Shown here: in pieces, positions 46,736 through 57,160 of the stretch
Numbering within the stretch: the first letter of the stretch is position 1
How the letters are laid out: the number at the start of each line of letters is the position of its first letter
Notes under the pieces: generated by a model
Database searches by the model: none
What the model was told of the DNA's origin: nothing
Seen by the model: the letters and a program-made list of their open reading frames with translations, nothing else
Origin: Flavobacteriaceae bacterium
GTDB taxonomy: Bacteria; Bacteroidota; Bacteroidia; Flavobacteriales; Flavobacteriaceae
DNA: 64,000 nt
Assembly: GCA_018402135.1 (NCBI GenBank)
Contig: JAGYJF010000005.1
Coordinates: 342,209 to 406,208, forward strand
Direction: 5' to 3'
Translations under genes and position numbers: made by a program

Positions 46736-46767
46736 TTGGGTTTACCAATGAAATGAAATTAACTTTG
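46736..46767 (+). promoter_or_regulatory. Promoter of the MATE exporter gene
   Basis: TTG (46736-46738), 21-base spacer, TAACTTTG (46760-46767), a full match to the flavobacterial promoter consensus. The leader to the ATG is about 20 bases. Confidence 0.8.
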
Positions 46768-46790
46768 CGCACTAAAATTTAACCGATACA

Positions 46791-48176
46791 ATGCTTCATC
46801 AATATACCAAAGAGTTCAAATACAATTGGCGTTTGGCTTCTCCTGTCATGCTTGGTATGTTGGGACATACTTTTGTTGGATTTATCGATAATGTAATGGT
46901 TGGTCAACTAGGCACAGCGGAACTAGCTGCTGTCTCTCTTGGTAATAGTTTTATTTTCATTGCAATGTCTATCGGTATTGGTTTTTCAACAGCTATTACG
47001 CCGTTAATTGCCGAGGCAGATTCAGAAGGAAATTTTGCCAAAGGAAAGTCATCGTTTAAACACGGCTTATTTTTATGTACTGTTCTTAGCCTATTGTTGT
47101 TTCTTTTGGTTTTACTCGCAAAACCTTTAATGTATTTAATGAAACAGCCAGAAGAAGTGGTTGCGCTCGCTATTCCTTATTTAGATTTGGTGGCGGTTTC
47201 GCTAATTCCGTTAATTGTATTTCAGGCCTTTAAACAATTTAGTGATGGTTTGTCCCTAACTAAATATCCAATGTATGCTACGCTTCTTGGCAACTTGGTT
47301 AATGTGATTTTAAATTACCTTCTCATTTTTGGAAAATTTGGAATGCCAGAAATGGGTATAGTTGGTGCTGCAGTTGGCACTTTGGTTTCGCGATTTGTAA
47401 TGCTAGGTTATATGTGGTGGTTATTGGTAGCAAAAGAAAAATCTAAAGCCTATGTTACCAACATTAAATTTTTCGTGTTAGAACAACCAATGATTAAAAA
47501 ATTACTCGGATTGGCATTACCTAGCGCTATGCAAATGTTTTTTGAAGTTGCCATTTTTACAGCGGCTATTTGGCTGAGTGGGACTTTAGGTAAAAATCCT
47601 CAAGCTGCCAACCAAATAGCACTTAATTTAGCCTCAATGACTTTTATGGTAGCTATTGGTTTAAGCGTAACAGCCATGATTAGAGTGGGAAATCAAAAAG
47701 GATTAAAACAATTCGTCAATTTAAGGCGCATTGCGTTATCTATCTTTTTAATGGGATTTTGCTTCGCGGTAATCTTCGCACTATGTTTTTTAATTTGGAA
47801 TAATTTCTTTCCAACCTTGTATGTTGACTTAAACGATGCTGAAAATTTTGCCGACAATACCGAAGTTATTGAAATTGCCGCGACTTTACTAATCGCTGCT
47901 GCTATTTTTCAAATTAGTGATAGCCTACAAGTGATTGTTTTAGGGGCACTTCGCGGACTTCAAGATGTTACTATACCTACAATAATTACTTTTATTGCTT
48001 ATTGGTTAATTGGTTTCCCCGTGAGTCTAATTTTAGGAACAGAGGAACGCCTAGGAAGTCTCGGTATTTGGCTAGGGTTATTAGCCGGACTGACTTCTGC
48101 AGCTATTTTACTAATGATAAGATTTAATTATTTAACAAAGAAGTTAATTGTGATTGCCGCGAAAGAAATCAAATAA
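46791..48176 (+). CDS. MATE-family multidrug/cation exporter
   Basis: A 461-residue inner-membrane antiporter with about twelve hydrophobic segments in two homologous halves. The N-terminal half shows LASPVMLGMLGHTFVGFIDNVMVGQLGTAELAAVS, the typical NorM-like opening (quoted here only in family sense), and the second half SAMQMFFEVAIFTAAIWLSG. It exports drugs or metabolites in exchange for Na+ or H+; the substrate cannot be read. Monocistronic with its own promoter. The 3' end faces the recQ gene. Confidence 0.93.
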   Translation: MLHQYTKEFKYNWRLASPVMLGMLGHTFVGFIDNVMVGQLGTAELAAVSLGNSFIFIAMSIGIGFSTAITPLIAEADSEGNFAKGKSSFKHGLFLCTVLSLLLFLLVLLAKPLMYLMKQPEEVVALAIPYLDLVAVSLIPLIVFQAFKQFSDGLSLTKYPMYATLLGNLVNVILNYLLIFGKFGMPEMGIVGAAVGTLVSRFVMLGYMWWLLVAKEKSKAYVTNIKFFVLEQPMIKKLLGLALPSAMQMFFEVAIFTAAIWLSGTLGKNPQAANQIALNLASMTFMVAIGLSVTAMIRVGNQKGLKQFVNLRRIALSIFLMGFCFAVIFALCFLIWNNFFPTLYVDLNDAENFADNTEVIEIAATLLIAAAIFQISDSLQVIVLGALRGLQDVTIPTIITFIAYWLIGFPVSLILGTEERLGSLGIWLGLLAGLTSAAILLMIRFNYLTKKLIVIAAKEIK

Positions 48177-48196
48177 GATATAATCCGATTGCTTCC

Positions 48197-50398
48197 TTAA
48201 TTTGCGACCTCACTTATAAATTTAATTCGGTAAAGTCTGAGTTCTTCATCTTCGTAATCACCATCAAATTCATCAACGGCATCGGAAATTTTATCCGTAT
48301 TCGATTCCATAAAATAATCGTGAATTTCTTCTTGTTGATCGTCGTCGAGCAAATCATCTAGCCAATAATTGATATTTAGTTTGGTACCCGAATAAACGAT
48401 AGCTTCCATTTCCTTAATAAAGTCGTCCATATTCATACCTTTAGAATGTGCAATATCGGTTAGTGGTAATTTTCGATCAATATTTTGAATAATGTAAAGC
48501 TTAATAGCCGAATTACTGCCCGTAGATTTAACCACCAAATCGTCTGGACGCATGATATCATTGTCTTCAACGTATTGTGCAATTAGGTCAACAAAAGGTT
48601 GTCCGTACTTTTTCGCTTTTCCATCACCAACCCCATGCACATTGCCCAATTCTTCCAAAGTAATAGGATATTTAAGTGACATATCTTCTAAAGAAGGATC
48701 TTGAAAAATAACAAAAGGAGGCACACCCAGTTGTTTTGCGCGTTTTTTGCGGAGATCTTTTAGCATTCCCATTAAAACCTCGTCCGCCACCGCCGAACTT
48801 CCTGAAGTATTGGTAATAATACTATCGTCTTCGGTTTCGCTGTAAATATGATCTTCAGCCATCATAAAGGATTCGGGAGTTTTTAGAAACTCTCGTCCCT
48901 TAGCGGATATTCTCAAAACACCATAGGTTTCAATATCTTTTTCAAGTAATTTAGCTACTAACATTTGTCTTATTAAAGCCATCCAATACCTGCCTTCTTC
49001 TGCATTTCCAATGCCAAAAAACGGCAAAGTGTCTGTTTTATGCGACACGATAAGTGCATTGGCTTTCCCTGTTAAAACATTAACTAAATCTTTGGCCTTA
49101 TATTTTTCGTTGGTTTGGTTAATTACTTTTAATATAGTTGCGACCTCGTCTTTAGCTTCTTTTTGTTTCTTAGGATAGCGAACATTATCATCCATATCAC
49201 CACCTTCTCCAGTTTCGTTGTCAAATTCTTCCCCGAAATAATGCAAAATAAACTTACGTCTCGAAATAGAAGTTTCAGCATAACCAACCACTTCTTGGAG
49301 CAGTGCATGACCAATCTCTTGTTCTGCCACTGGTTTACCAGCCATGAATTTTTCGAGTTTTTCAATGTCTTTATAGGCATAAAATGCAAGGCAATGTCCT
49401 TCGCCTCCATCACGTCCTGCACGCCCAGTTTCTTGGTAGTAGCTTTCAATACTTTTAGGAATGTCGTGATGAATAACAAATCGTACATCTGGTTTGTCTA
49501 TTCCCATACCAAAAGCAATGGTAGCAACCACAACCTCAGTATCTTCCATCAAAAACATATCCTGATGTTTAACGCGGGTTTTGGGATCTAGCCCTGCGTG
49601 ATAAGGAATAGCGTTCACGCCATTTACTTGCAATACTTGTGCGAGTTCTTCAACCCTTTTTCTGCTTAAACAATAAACAATACCTGATTTACCGGCATTT
49701 TGCTTAATAAACTTTATAATGTCTACGTCAACATTTTTAGTTTTGGGTCTTACTTCGTAGTATAAATTTGGTCTGTTAAAGGAAGCTTTAAAGGTAGTAG
49801 CTTCAGGAATTTGTAAGCTTTTTAAAATATCTTCCTGCACTTTTGGGGTGGCAGTTGCAGTAAGTCCAATAATGGGAATATCATCGCCAATCCTCTTAAT
49901 AATATGTCTTAAATTTCGATATTCTGGTCTAAAATCGTGACCCCATTCACTAATGCAATGGGCTTCGTCTACTGCTAAAAATGAAATGGTAACGGTTTTT
50001 AAGAAATCGACATATTCTTCTTTAGTAAGTGATTCTGGAGCAACGTATAATAATTTGGTAACACCATCAACAATATCTTGTTTTACGCGTTTAATTTCAG
50101 TTTTATTTAATGATGAATTAAGCACATGCGCCACACCTTCATGCTCCGAAACCGCTCTAATGGCATCTACCTGATTTTTCATTAAGGCAATGAGTGGTGA
50201 AACCACAATTGCAGTACCGTCCTTCATTAGGGCTGGTAACTGATAGCATAGCGATTTTCCGCCACCAGTGGGCATGATTACAAAGGTATGGTTACCCTTC
50301 ATTACACTTTCAATAACACCTTGTTGTAGTCCTTTAAATTTAGAAAAGCCAAAATATTTCTTTAGCGCAGAATGTAGTTCAATTTCAGTAATACTCAT
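48197..50398 (-). CDS. recQ: ATP-dependent DNA helicase RecQ
   Basis: A 733-residue 3'-5' DNA helicase for recombination repair. Helicase motifs are intact: [14 protein letters not shown] (Walker A, 43-56), DEAH at 144-147, [23 protein letters not shown] and [10 protein letters not shown]. An RQC domain follows and an HRDC domain ([16 protein letters not shown], about 555-635), then a long acidic C-terminal extension. The zinc-binding cysteines of classical RecQ are absent: the matching stretch [16 protein letters not shown]...GGDMDDN (about 377-404) has none. Divergent from the kdsD-like operon. Confidence 0.95.
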   Translation of the reverse strand: MSITEIELHSALKKYFGFSKFKGLQQGVIESVMKGNHTFVIMPTGGGKSLCYQLPALMKDGTAIVVSPLIALMKNQVDAIRAVSEHEGVAHVLNSSLNKTEIKRVKQDIVDGVTKLLYVAPESLTKEEYVDFLKTVTISFLAVDEAHCISEWGHDFRPEYRNLRHIIKRIGDDIPIIGLTATATPKVQEDILKSLQIPEATTFKASFNRPNLYYEVRPKTKNVDVDIIKFIKQNAGKSGIVYCLSRKRVEELAQVLQVNGVNAIPYHAGLDPKTRVKHQDMFLMEDTEVVVATIAFGMGIDKPDVRFVIHHDIPKSIESYYQETGRAGRDGGEGHCLAFYAYKDIEKLEKFMAGKPVAEQEIGHALLQEVVGYAETSISRRKFILHYFGEEFDNETGEGGDMDDNVRYPKKQKEAKDEVATILKVINQTNEKYKAKDLVNVLTGKANALIVSHKTDTLPFFGIGNAEEGRYWMALIRQMLVAKLLEKDIETYGVLRISAKGREFLKTPESFMMAEDHIYSETEDDSIITNTSGSSAVADEVLMGMLKDLRKKRAKQLGVPPFVIFQDPSLEDMSLKYPITLEELGNVHGVGDGKAKKYGQPFVDLIAQYVEDNDIMRPDDLVVKSTGSNSAIKLYIIQNIDRKLPLTDIAHSKGMNMDDFIKEMEAIVYSGTKLNINYWLDDLLDDDQQEEIHDYFMESNTDKISDAVDEFDGDYEDEELRLYRIKFISEVAN

Positions 50399-50423
50399 TA
50401 ATCCCTTTTTGGTATTATATATT

Positions 50424-50431
50424 TATATTTG
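50424..50431 (+). promoter_or_regulatory. -7 promoter box of the kdsD-like operon
   Basis: TATATTTG fits TAnnTTTG. It contains the first possible TTG of the downstream frame, which argues that the true start codon is the later TTG at 50489. Confidence 0.55.
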
Positions 50432-50488
50432 CACAAGTTTAAAGATAACAAATTCTTTAAATGCATCAAACCTAAAACAAAGTTAATT

Positions 50489-51454
50489 TTGAACAGTCAA
50501 AAGTCCATACTTTCTCTCGCCAAATCAACCATATTAGCTGAAAGCGACGCCATTGCTAATTTAGCAAATTTGTTAACAGATGATTTTGCCAAAGTAGTCG
50601 AGTTAATTTATAATTCAAAAGGGCGTGTTATCGTCACAGGCATAGGTAAAAGTGCCATAATTGCTAATAAAATTGTTGCTACGTTTAATTCTACTGGAAC
50701 GCCTGCGGTTTTTATGCATGCTGCAGATGCCATTCACGGCGATTTAGGATTGATATTGGAGGATGATGTGGTTATATGCATCTCAAAAAGTGGTAATACA
50801 CCAGAAATTAAAGTATTACTACCTTTAATAAAAAACGCGAATAATAATATAATTGCGATTACTGGAAAACCGGATTCATTCCTTGGTCAACAATCAGATT
50901 TGGTTTTAAACACTTATGTTGAAAAAGAAGCCTGCCCTAATAATTTGGCACCAACAACCAGCACAACCGCGCAATTGGTTATGGGCGACGCTTTGGCAGT
51001 TTGTTTATTGGAGTTGAGAGGTTTTTCGAGTAATGATTTCGCAAAATATCATCCTGGGGGTGCTTTAGGTAAACGACTGTATTTACGTGTGAATGATCTG
51101 TCTTCACAAAACCAAAAACCTCAAGTGCAACTCGATACAACTTTAAAGGAAGTAATTGTTGAGATTTCTGAAAAAATGCTCGGTGTAACCGCTGTTTTAG
51201 ATGGTAAAAAACTAGTAGGAATCATAACCGATGGCGACTTAAGACGCATGCTCTATAAAAGTTCGGATTTAAATGGTATTGTTGCTAAGGATATTATGAG
51301 TGCCAATCCAAAAACTATTCAGGCAAATGCCATGGCGGTAGACGCCATGGAAGTGATGGAAAATTACGGTATTTCTCAATTACTGGTAGAACAAAATGGC
51401 ATTTATGAAGGCGTTGTACATCTTCATGATTTGGTTAAAGAAGGCATTATATGA
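50489..51454 (+). CDS. kdsD: KpsF/GutQ-family arabinose-5-phosphate isomerase
   Basis: Converts ribulose-5-phosphate to arabinose-5-phosphate, the first step of KDO synthesis for lipopolysaccharide. From a TTG start at 50489 it is 321 residues, the normal family length. A SIS domain (GRVIVTGIGKSAIIANK, FMHAADAIHGDLGLI, VVICISKSGNTPE) is followed by two CBS domains (about 205-321; IITDGDLRRML). An earlier in-frame TTG (50429) would add 20 residues reading through the promoter. tatC starts inside its stop region (ATGA overlap), so four genes up to lptB look cotranscribed. Confidence 0.88.
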   Translation: MNSQKSILSLAKSTILAESDAIANLANLLTDDFAKVVELIYNSKGRVIVTGIGKSAIIANKIVATFNSTGTPAVFMHAADAIHGDLGLILEDDVVICISKSGNTPEIKVLLPLIKNANNNIIAITGKPDSFLGQQSDLVLNTYVEKEACPNNLAPTTSTTAQLVMGDALAVCLLELRGFSSNDFAKYHPGGALGKRLYLRVNDLSSQNQKPQVQLDTTLKEVIVEISEKMLGVTAVLDGKKLVGIITDGDLRRMLYKSSDLNGIVAKDIMSANPKTIQANAMAVDAMEVMENYGISQLLVEQNGIYEGVVHLHDLVKEGII

Positions 51455-52272
51455 TGGGTAAGAGAACCAATGATGAAATGTCATTTTTAGACCATCTTGA
51501 AGATTTAAGATGGCATCTTATTCGTGCAACAACCTCTATTCTTATAGCTGCATCTGTTGCTTTTATTTTTAAAGATTTTATCTGGAACGTCATAATTTTC
51601 GGCCCTAGAAGTATGGATTTTCCCACTTACAGTTGGTTGTGTAATATGGGAAATTTAATTGGTATTGAAACCACCTTTTGTGCAGAGGAGTTCCCTTTTA
51701 TTATTCAAAATCGAACGGTTGCTGGTCAATTTTCCGCACATATCTGGACATCCATTTACGCTGGATTTATAGTAGCATTTCCATACGTCATCTTCCAATT
51801 TTGGAGCTTTATCAGTCCGGGATTATACGATAATGAACGTAAAAGTGCTAGAGGATTTATTTTTATTTCTTCTTTTTTATTCTTTTTAGGGGTTTTGTTT
51901 GGATACTATGTAATTACACCTTTGTCTCTAAATTTTCTAGCCAATTATACGGTGAGTACTGAAATTTCGAATGAATTCGATTTAGATTCCTACATCGCCT
52001 TAGTACGATCATCGTCCTTAGCATCTGGTTTGGTTTTTGAATTACCAATAATTATTTATTTTTTAACCAAGATTGGTTTGGTAACGCCGCAATTTTTGCG
52101 AAAATATCGAAAGTTTGCTTTGGTTTTTGTGCTAATTATTTCGGCAATTATAACACCGCCAGATATCGCTAGTCAAGTGATTGTAGCAATTCCTATTTTA
52201 ATTTTATATCAAATTAGTATTTATATTTCTGCCGTTGTGGTAAGAAATCAAAAACGCAAAAAACATGTCTAA
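51451..52272 (+). CDS. tatC: Twin-arginine translocase subunit TatC
   Basis: The receptor subunit of the Tat pathway, which exports folded proteins. The 273-residue protein has six membrane segments and the N-terminal MSFLDHLEDLRWHLIR signature. YAGFIVAFPYVIFQFWSFISPGLY and the FELPIIIYFL region are also typical. A periplasmic loop after the first segment (RSMDFPTYSWLCNMG, two cysteines in the loop region) is longer than in E. coli. The start overlaps the kdsD-like gene by 4 bases and the next gene overlaps its 3' end by 8 bases. tatA is not in the window. Confidence 0.96.
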   Translation: MMGKRTNDEMSFLDHLEDLRWHLIRATTSILIAASVAFIFKDFIWNVIIFGPRSMDFPTYSWLCNMGNLIGIETTFCAEEFPFIIQNRTVAGQFSAHIWTSIYAGFIVAFPYVIFQFWSFISPGLYDNERKSARGFIFISSFLFFLGVLFGYYVITPLSLNFLANYTVSTEISNEFDLDSYIALVRSSSLASGLVFELPIIIYFLTKIGLVTPQFLRKYRKFALVFVLIISAIITPPDIASQVIVAIPILILYQISIYISAVVVRNQKRKKHV

Positions 52273-52618
52273 TATAGTAGAAGAATTTAATGATTACCGC
52301 AGCAGAATGAACGACAAAATTCTGCAAGACAACAACAAGATTATCAAACGCATTTTTAACCTCGACACTAATGCATACCAAGAAGGCGCCCTAGATATAA
52401 AAACTAAGGAGCTTTTAGGATTGGTAGCTTCGGCTGTTTTGAGATGTGATGATTGTGTGAAATATCATTTGGAAACTTCACATAAAATTGGGTTGAGCAA
52501 AGAAGAAGTTAGTGAAGCTTTAGGTATTGCCACTTTAGTTGGTGGCACCATTGTTATTCCGCATTTACGCCGTGCTTTTGAATTTTGGGAAGCCTTAGAA
52601 GCCAATAATCAATCCTAA
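52265..52618 (+). CDS. AhpD-like carboxymuconolactone decarboxylase-family protein
   Basis: A 117-residue all-helical protein of the CMD/AhpD fold. The redox motif CxxCxxxH is intact (C61, C64, H68 in LRCDDCVKYHLETSH), which favours an alkylhydroperoxidase-type thiol activity over lactone decarboxylation. The start overlaps tatC by 8 bases. Confidence 0.92.
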   Translation: MSNIVEEFNDYRSRMNDKILQDNNKIIKRIFNLDTNAYQEGALDIKTKELLGLVASAVLRCDDCVKYHLETSHKIGLSKEEVSEALGIATLVGGTIVIPHLRRAFEFWEALEANNQS

Positions 52619-52662
52619 ATTTCGTTATTTTATAGAATGTTTATCTTTATAAAAAAGTCTAA

Positions 52663-53406
52663 ATGAAATTAAGAGCGGAGAATCTTATGAAATCTTATGG
52701 CGGTCGCGAGGTTGTAAAGGAGGTTTCAGTTGAAGTAAATCAAGGTGAAATTGTTGGGTTATTGGGTCCGAATGGTGCCGGAAAAACCACATCATTTTAT
52801 ATGATTGTTGGACTAATAAAACCTAATGGCGGCAAAATATATCTCGAAGATAAAGATATTACCAAGTTTCCAATGTACAAGCGCGCGCAACATGGTATCG
52901 GTTATTTGGCTCAAGAAGCCTCGGTTTTTAGAAAGTTAAGCGTTGAAGACAATATTTTAAGCGTTTTACAACTAACAAAGCTTTCAAAGAAAAACCAACT
53001 TGATAAAATGGAATCGCTTATCGAAGAATTTGGCCTGGGCCACATCCGTAAGAACCGGGGTGATTTACTTTCTGGTGGCGAACGCCGAAGAACAGAAATA
53101 GCAAGAGCCCTCGCCACGAGTCCAAATTTTATTTTATTAGATGAACCTTTTGCAGGTGTCGATCCAGTTGCGGTTGAAGATATTCAGCGCATTGTTGCAA
53201 AATTAACCAAAAAGAATATAGGTATTCTCATCACCGACCACAACGTTCAGGAAACCTTAGCTATTACCGACAGAACTTACTTAATGTTTGAAGGTAGTAT
53301 TTTAAAAGCTGGTATTCCAGAAGATTTGGCCTCAGATGAAATGGTTAGAAAAGTGTATCTCGGACAAAACTTCGAGCTTCGCAAAAAGAAGCTTTTGTTT
53401 GAATAG
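52663..53406 (+). CDS. lptB: LPS export ABC transporter ATP-binding protein LptB
   Basis: The ATPase that drives lipopolysaccharide extraction from the inner membrane. The 247-residue protein has Walker [10 protein letters not shown] (about 34-42), Q-loop YLAQEASVF, signature [16 protein letters not shown], Walker [14 protein letters not shown] and H-loop [11 protein letters not shown]. The sequence DEPFAGVDP and the C-terminal [12 protein letters not shown] are characteristic of LptB. Membrane partners LptF/LptG are not in the window. It ends the kdsD-tatC-AhpD-like run after a 44-base gap and may have its own weak promoter (TATCTTTA at 52642). Confidence 0.95.
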   Translation: MKLRAENLMKSYGGREVVKEVSVEVNQGEIVGLLGPNGAGKTTSFYMIVGLIKPNGGKIYLEDKDITKFPMYKRAQHGIGYLAQEASVFRKLSVEDNILSVLQLTKLSKKNQLDKMESLIEEFGLGHIRKNRGDLLSGGERRRTEIARALATSPNFILLDEPFAGVDPVAVEDIQRIVAKLTKKNIGILITDHNVQETLAITDRTYLMFEGSILKAGIPEDLASDEMVRKVYLGQNFELRKKKLLFE

Positions 53407-53429
53407 TAGAATTTACTAAATGTTTCTTC

Positions 53430-54191
53430 CTATAGAGTTCGTTTAACAACCAACTGATCTATCGCCGACATGGCAATATAAATACCGATAATTATTGGTA
53501 TTGCAGCAAAGTGAAACACAATTAAAAGCACCAAACATAGGATGATAAAGATATAACGACTGGCGTTGCTTTTAAATCCACCAGGTTTAAATTTTAAAGC
53601 GAACAATTTTAAAGGTGCATTTAGTAGAAAACAACTAAGTAAAGTTATGGCGACTAAAACCAATGGATTTAAAATTGTTGCATTCATAAGATCGCTGTTC
53701 TGATATTCAAGAATTAACGGTAAGGATAAAATTAGAATGGTATTTGCAGGCGTCGGTAAACCTTTAAAATAGGTTTGTTGGTCTTCGTCAATATTAAATT
53801 TAGCTAATCTATATCCAGAAGCCAATGTTATCGCAAAACCAAGGATTGGCAAAAATGAAGAGGTAAATCCATGAAAATTTAAAGCTGTATTCCAAGCCTC
53901 AGAAGTGCCGTTCATATCTGGGGCGCCAACAGCAATCTCAAGTAATTTAAATATAACAATTCCAGGCACGATACCGCTGGTAACCATATCGGCAAGGGAA
54001 TCTAACTGAATTCCCAAATCGCTTTGAACTTTTAACCATCGTGCGACTAGCCCGTCAAAAAAATCGAAAACAATACCAAGACCCACAAAAATACCTGCCA
54101 TCGTAAAATTACTATTAACAGCAAAAACAACAGCGATGCAACCACAAAACAAATTTAATAAAGTAATAATGTTAGGAATGTGCTTTTTCAC
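53430..54191 (-). CDS. pssA: CDP-alcohol phosphatidyltransferase, phosphatidylserine synthase-like
   Basis: Transfers a phosphatidyl group from CDP-diacylglycerol to an alcohol, most likely serine. The signature DG-x2-AR-x8-G-x3-D-x3-D is intact in FDGLVARWLKVQSDLGIQL followed by DSLAD. About six membrane segments are visible. The start is GTG at 54191 (KKHIPNIITLLNLFCG after it), giving 253 residues. An ATG 14 codons upstream adds a non-conserved hydrophobic extension and is not preferred. Convergent with lptB. Confidence 0.88.
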   Translation of the reverse strand: MKKHIPNIITLLNLFCGCIAVVFAVNSNFTMAGIFVGLGIVFDFFDGLVARWLKVQSDLGIQLDSLADMVTSGIVPGIVIFKLLEIAVGAPDMNGTSEAWNTALNFHGFTSSFLPILGFAITLASGYRLAKFNIDEDQQTYFKGLPTPANTILILSLPLILEYQNSDLMNATILNPLVLVAITLLSCFLLNAPLKLFALKFKPGGFKSNASRYIFIILCLVLLIVFHFAAIPIIIGIYIAMSAIDQLVVKRTL

Positions 54192-54282
54192 GTCAAAATT
54201 TATTAATAAGGTAAAAATATAAAAGTATTTCAATCTTTCAATCTATTTATGCAATAACTAAGGTTGTTTGAAGTTTATAAAA

Positions 54283-55389
54283 ATGAAAAATATGTGCATC
54301 TTTGTAAAAAAATTGCTGTTGAAAAATTACGCCATAGTTGTTTTAATACTGCTATCAACGTTTGCCTTTTCGCAATCCACTCGAAAATATTCAAATGAAT
54401 TTATGAATATTGGCGTTGATGCAGCGGCTTTAGGGATGAGCAATGCCGTTGTTTCGCAAACCAACGATGTTACTTCTGGTTACTGGAATCCAGCTGGTTT
54501 GGTGCATTTAGAAGACAACCAACTGGCATTAATGCACTCTAGCTATTTTGCCAACATTGCTAATTTCAACTACATTGCTTACGGCATGCCTTTAGATGAC
54601 CGAAGTGCTATTGGTGTTTCTTTAATTAGATTTGGTGTTGATGATATTTTAGACACTACCCAGCTAATTGATGATCAAGGAAATATTAATTACGATAGAA
54701 TAAGTACTTTTTCAACCGCCGACTATGGAATTACATTTTCATATGCTAGAAAATTGCCTTTAGATGGTTTAAATTATGGAATTAATGCAAAGGTTATACG
54801 CAGAATAATTGGCGATTTTGCATCCTCTTGGGGTTTTGGTCTTGATGCAGGAATTCAATTTGAAACCAGAAGTAATTGGAAATTCGGAATCATGGCAAGA
54901 GACATCACTACAACCTACAACACCTGGACTTTTGATGAAGAAAAATTCGAAACTATTAGTGGTGCTATTGAAGGACAAAATCAGGAATTACCAGAAACAA
55001 CCGAAATTACCATTCCGAAACTGCAAATAGGAATGTCTAAACAATTCATTTTTAATTATGATTATTCGTTGTTAGCGGCATTTGATTTGAATGTTCGTTT
55101 TGCCCAAACTAATGACATTATTTCAACGGAGTTTGCTAGTGTTAATCCAGCTGTCGGATTTCAATTTGGTTATACCGATTTGGTGTTTTTACGTGCTGGT
55201 TTAGGTAATTTTCAGAATGAGTTACAAATTGATAATTCAACAGATTTAACCTTTCAGCCTAATTTTGGTGTTGGATTTAAATATAAAGGTATTTCAATAG
55301 ATTATGCCTTTACTGATATTGGAGACCAAAGTGCAGCATTATATTCTAATGTGTTTTCATTAAAATTAGATTTTAGTGTTTTTAGATAA
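54283..55389 (+). CDS. PorV/PorQ-family outer-membrane beta-barrel protein
   Basis: A 368-residue exported beta-barrel related to PorV, which shuttles type IX secretion cargo. Signal peptide: LLLKNYAIVVLILLSTFAFSQ. Typical stretches are MNIGVDAAALGMSNAV, DVTSGYWNPAGLVHLE, YGMPLDDRSAIGVSLIRFGVDD and the C-terminal GVGFKYKGISIDYAFTDIG; the C-terminus ends in FSVFR with a terminal aromatic strand. The start ATG at 54283 is preferred; a TTG five codons upstream and an ATG three codons downstream are alternatives. Whether this is the main PorV or a paralogue cannot be settled. Confidence 0.87.
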   Translation: MKNMCIFVKKLLLKNYAIVVLILLSTFAFSQSTRKYSNEFMNIGVDAAALGMSNAVVSQTNDVTSGYWNPAGLVHLEDNQLALMHSSYFANIANFNYIAYGMPLDDRSAIGVSLIRFGVDDILDTTQLIDDQGNINYDRISTFSTADYGITFSYARKLPLDGLNYGINAKVIRRIIGDFASSWGFGLDAGIQFETRSNWKFGIMARDITTTYNTWTFDEEKFETISGAIEGQNQELPETTEITIPKLQIGMSKQFIFNYDYSLLAAFDLNVRFAQTNDIISTEFASVNPAVGFQFGYTDLVFLRAGLGNFQNELQIDNSTDLTFQPNFGVGFKYKGISIDYAFTDIGDQSAALYSNVFSLKLDFSVFR

Positions 55390-55442
55390 TTAGGTCGAAT
55401 CTATGTATAATTGCTATTTTTAAGCAATCTTTATATGCATTT

Positions 55443-57032
55443 ATGAAGCAACTATTACTTGCCTTATTAACAGGAATTTTACTAGCTATTGGTTGGCCAA
55501 CTTATGGTTTTTCTTTGTTTGTTTTTGTTGGGTTTGTTCCACTTTTACTTGTCGTATCTCATTATTTAAACCATCCAAAAAAACACAATGGTTGGCGATT
55601 ATTGCTGTTTTCCTATATGGCTTTTTTAATTTGGAATTATTTCACCACCAATTGGTTGCGTTTTGCTGACGTGTTTGGTGCTAGCTTTGCAATTTTGGTA
55701 AACTCTTTATTAATGAGTTTGGTGATTTTAATTTATTACAAAGTGGCAAAGCGCACAACCGTCGCGCGATCTTTAACTTTTTTAGTCGCATTTTGGTTGT
55801 GTTTTGAGAAGTTACATTTAGGTTGGGAATTTTCTTGGCCATGGCTTAATCTGGGTAATGCTTTTTCTGAACAAACTTCATGGATTCAGTGGTATGAATA
55901 CACAGGAACCTTTGGTGGTAGCTTATGGGTTTGGATTGTAAATATTGTTGTGTTTTTATTGTTTAGAGACTTCAAACTTTTTACTCAAAAGACCAAGATA
56001 AAATACACAATAAGTATTGTTATGTTGTTTTTGGTTCCTATAGTTATTTCAGTTTTAATTGGAAATTCATACAAAGATGGAGGTGAAACATTTGAAGTGA
56101 TAGCCTTACAGCCGAATATAGATCCATACAATGAAAAATATAGTTTTACAAACGATGCCATTGCTGATTTATTAATCAAACTTTCTAATCAAGAAATCTC
56201 AAGTAATACATCCGTTATTTTGGCTCCCGAAACTGTATTTGCTGATAATGTTCGGCTCAATCAATTTAATAATTCTAGTTTCAAATTTAAATTAGATGCC
56301 TTTGTTTCAGCAAATCCAAAAGTCAACTGGCTTACAGGAGTTTCATTTATTCAGTTCATTTATGATAAAAATAAGGTGAAACCAAAGTCAAATCAGCTTC
56401 GAGAGCAAGTGTGGTATGATGATTATAATTCGGCCGTTTTAATTAAAAGTAGTGCCGAACCGCAATTGTATCACAAGTCGAAACTGGTTGTTGGTGTTGA
56501 AGATTTACCGTACCAGTCTGTTTTAAAACCTTTACTCGGTGACGTTATGATTGATTTGGGTGGTACCGTCGCCATGAAAACCACTCAAAATTATCGAAGC
56601 GTTTTTTCTACAAATACAAATGATTTAAAATTAGCCCCCATTATTTGCTATGAATCTGTTTATGGTGAATTTGTAACAGAATACTCCAGAAATGGCGCCA
56701 CTTTATTTACCATCATCACCAACGATGCTTGGTGGGGCGAAACAGAAGGTCATCGCCAACATTTAAGTTACGCTCGTTTGCGCGCTATTGAAAACCGACG
56801 TTTTATTGCTCGAAGTGCCAATACAGGAATTTCTGCTATAATTAATCCCAAAGGAGATATTGTAGCTTCGCTTCCTTATAACTCGCAAGGCGCGTTAAAG
56901 GGCAATGTTGTGACGAACACAAAGCTGACTTTTTATGCCATAGCAGGAGATTATATTGCGCGCATTGCTATGTTTGTGGCGATTTTGGTTTTTCTAATTG
57001 CTATGTTTAGGAGAAATCGATTAAAATTATAA
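55443..57032 (+). CDS. lnt: Apolipoprotein N-acyltransferase
   Basis: Adds the third acyl chain to outer-membrane lipoproteins. The 529-residue protein has six to eight N-terminal membrane segments and a periplasmic nitrilase-like domain with catalytic E263 (ILAPETVFAD), K345 (YHKSKLVVG) and C402 (IICYESVYGEF). E353 (GVEDLPY) is the second conserved acid. It lies 53 bases after the PorV-like gene. The window contains many lipoprotein substrates for it. Confidence 0.95.
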   Translation: MKQLLLALLTGILLAIGWPTYGFSLFVFVGFVPLLLVVSHYLNHPKKHNGWRLLLFSYMAFLIWNYFTTNWLRFADVFGASFAILVNSLLMSLVILIYYKVAKRTTVARSLTFLVAFWLCFEKLHLGWEFSWPWLNLGNAFSEQTSWIQWYEYTGTFGGSLWVWIVNIVVFLLFRDFKLFTQKTKIKYTISIVMLFLVPIVISVLIGNSYKDGGETFEVIALQPNIDPYNEKYSFTNDAIADLLIKLSNQEISSNTSVILAPETVFADNVRLNQFNNSSFKFKLDAFVSANPKVNWLTGVSFIQFIYDKNKVKPKSNQLREQVWYDDYNSAVLIKSSAEPQLYHKSKLVVGVEDLPYQSVLKPLLGDVMIDLGGTVAMKTTQNYRSVFSTNTNDLKLAPIICYESVYGEFVTEYSRNGATLFTIITNDAWWGETEGHRQHLSYARLRAIENRRFIARSANTGISAIINPKGDIVASLPYNSQGALKGNVVTNTKLTFYAIAGDYIARIAMFVAILVFLIAMFRRNRLKL

Positions 57033-57114
57033 TCAACCATAAGGTTTAAAGATACCATATTGACAATTTTTTTTAAGAATGGTATTTCACTTTAGGATAT
57101 TTCCTAACTTATTG

Positions 57115-57122
57115 TAAATTTG
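57115..57122 (+). promoter_or_regulatory. -7 promoter box of the sugar transferase gene
   Basis: TAAATTTG fits TAnnTTTG, 38 bases before the ATG at 57161; the -33 region has TTT rather than TTG. Confidence 0.45.
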
Positions 57123-57160
57123 AATGTTTTTGAATTTATTACGAGTCAAAAGGAATATTT

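Noticed and set aside
50429..50488. Longer N-terminus of the KpsF-like protein from TTG at 50429
   Set aside because: The TTG is the last part of a TAnnTTTG box and the added 20 residues are lysine-rich with no family match; the TTG at 50489 gives the standard 321 residues.
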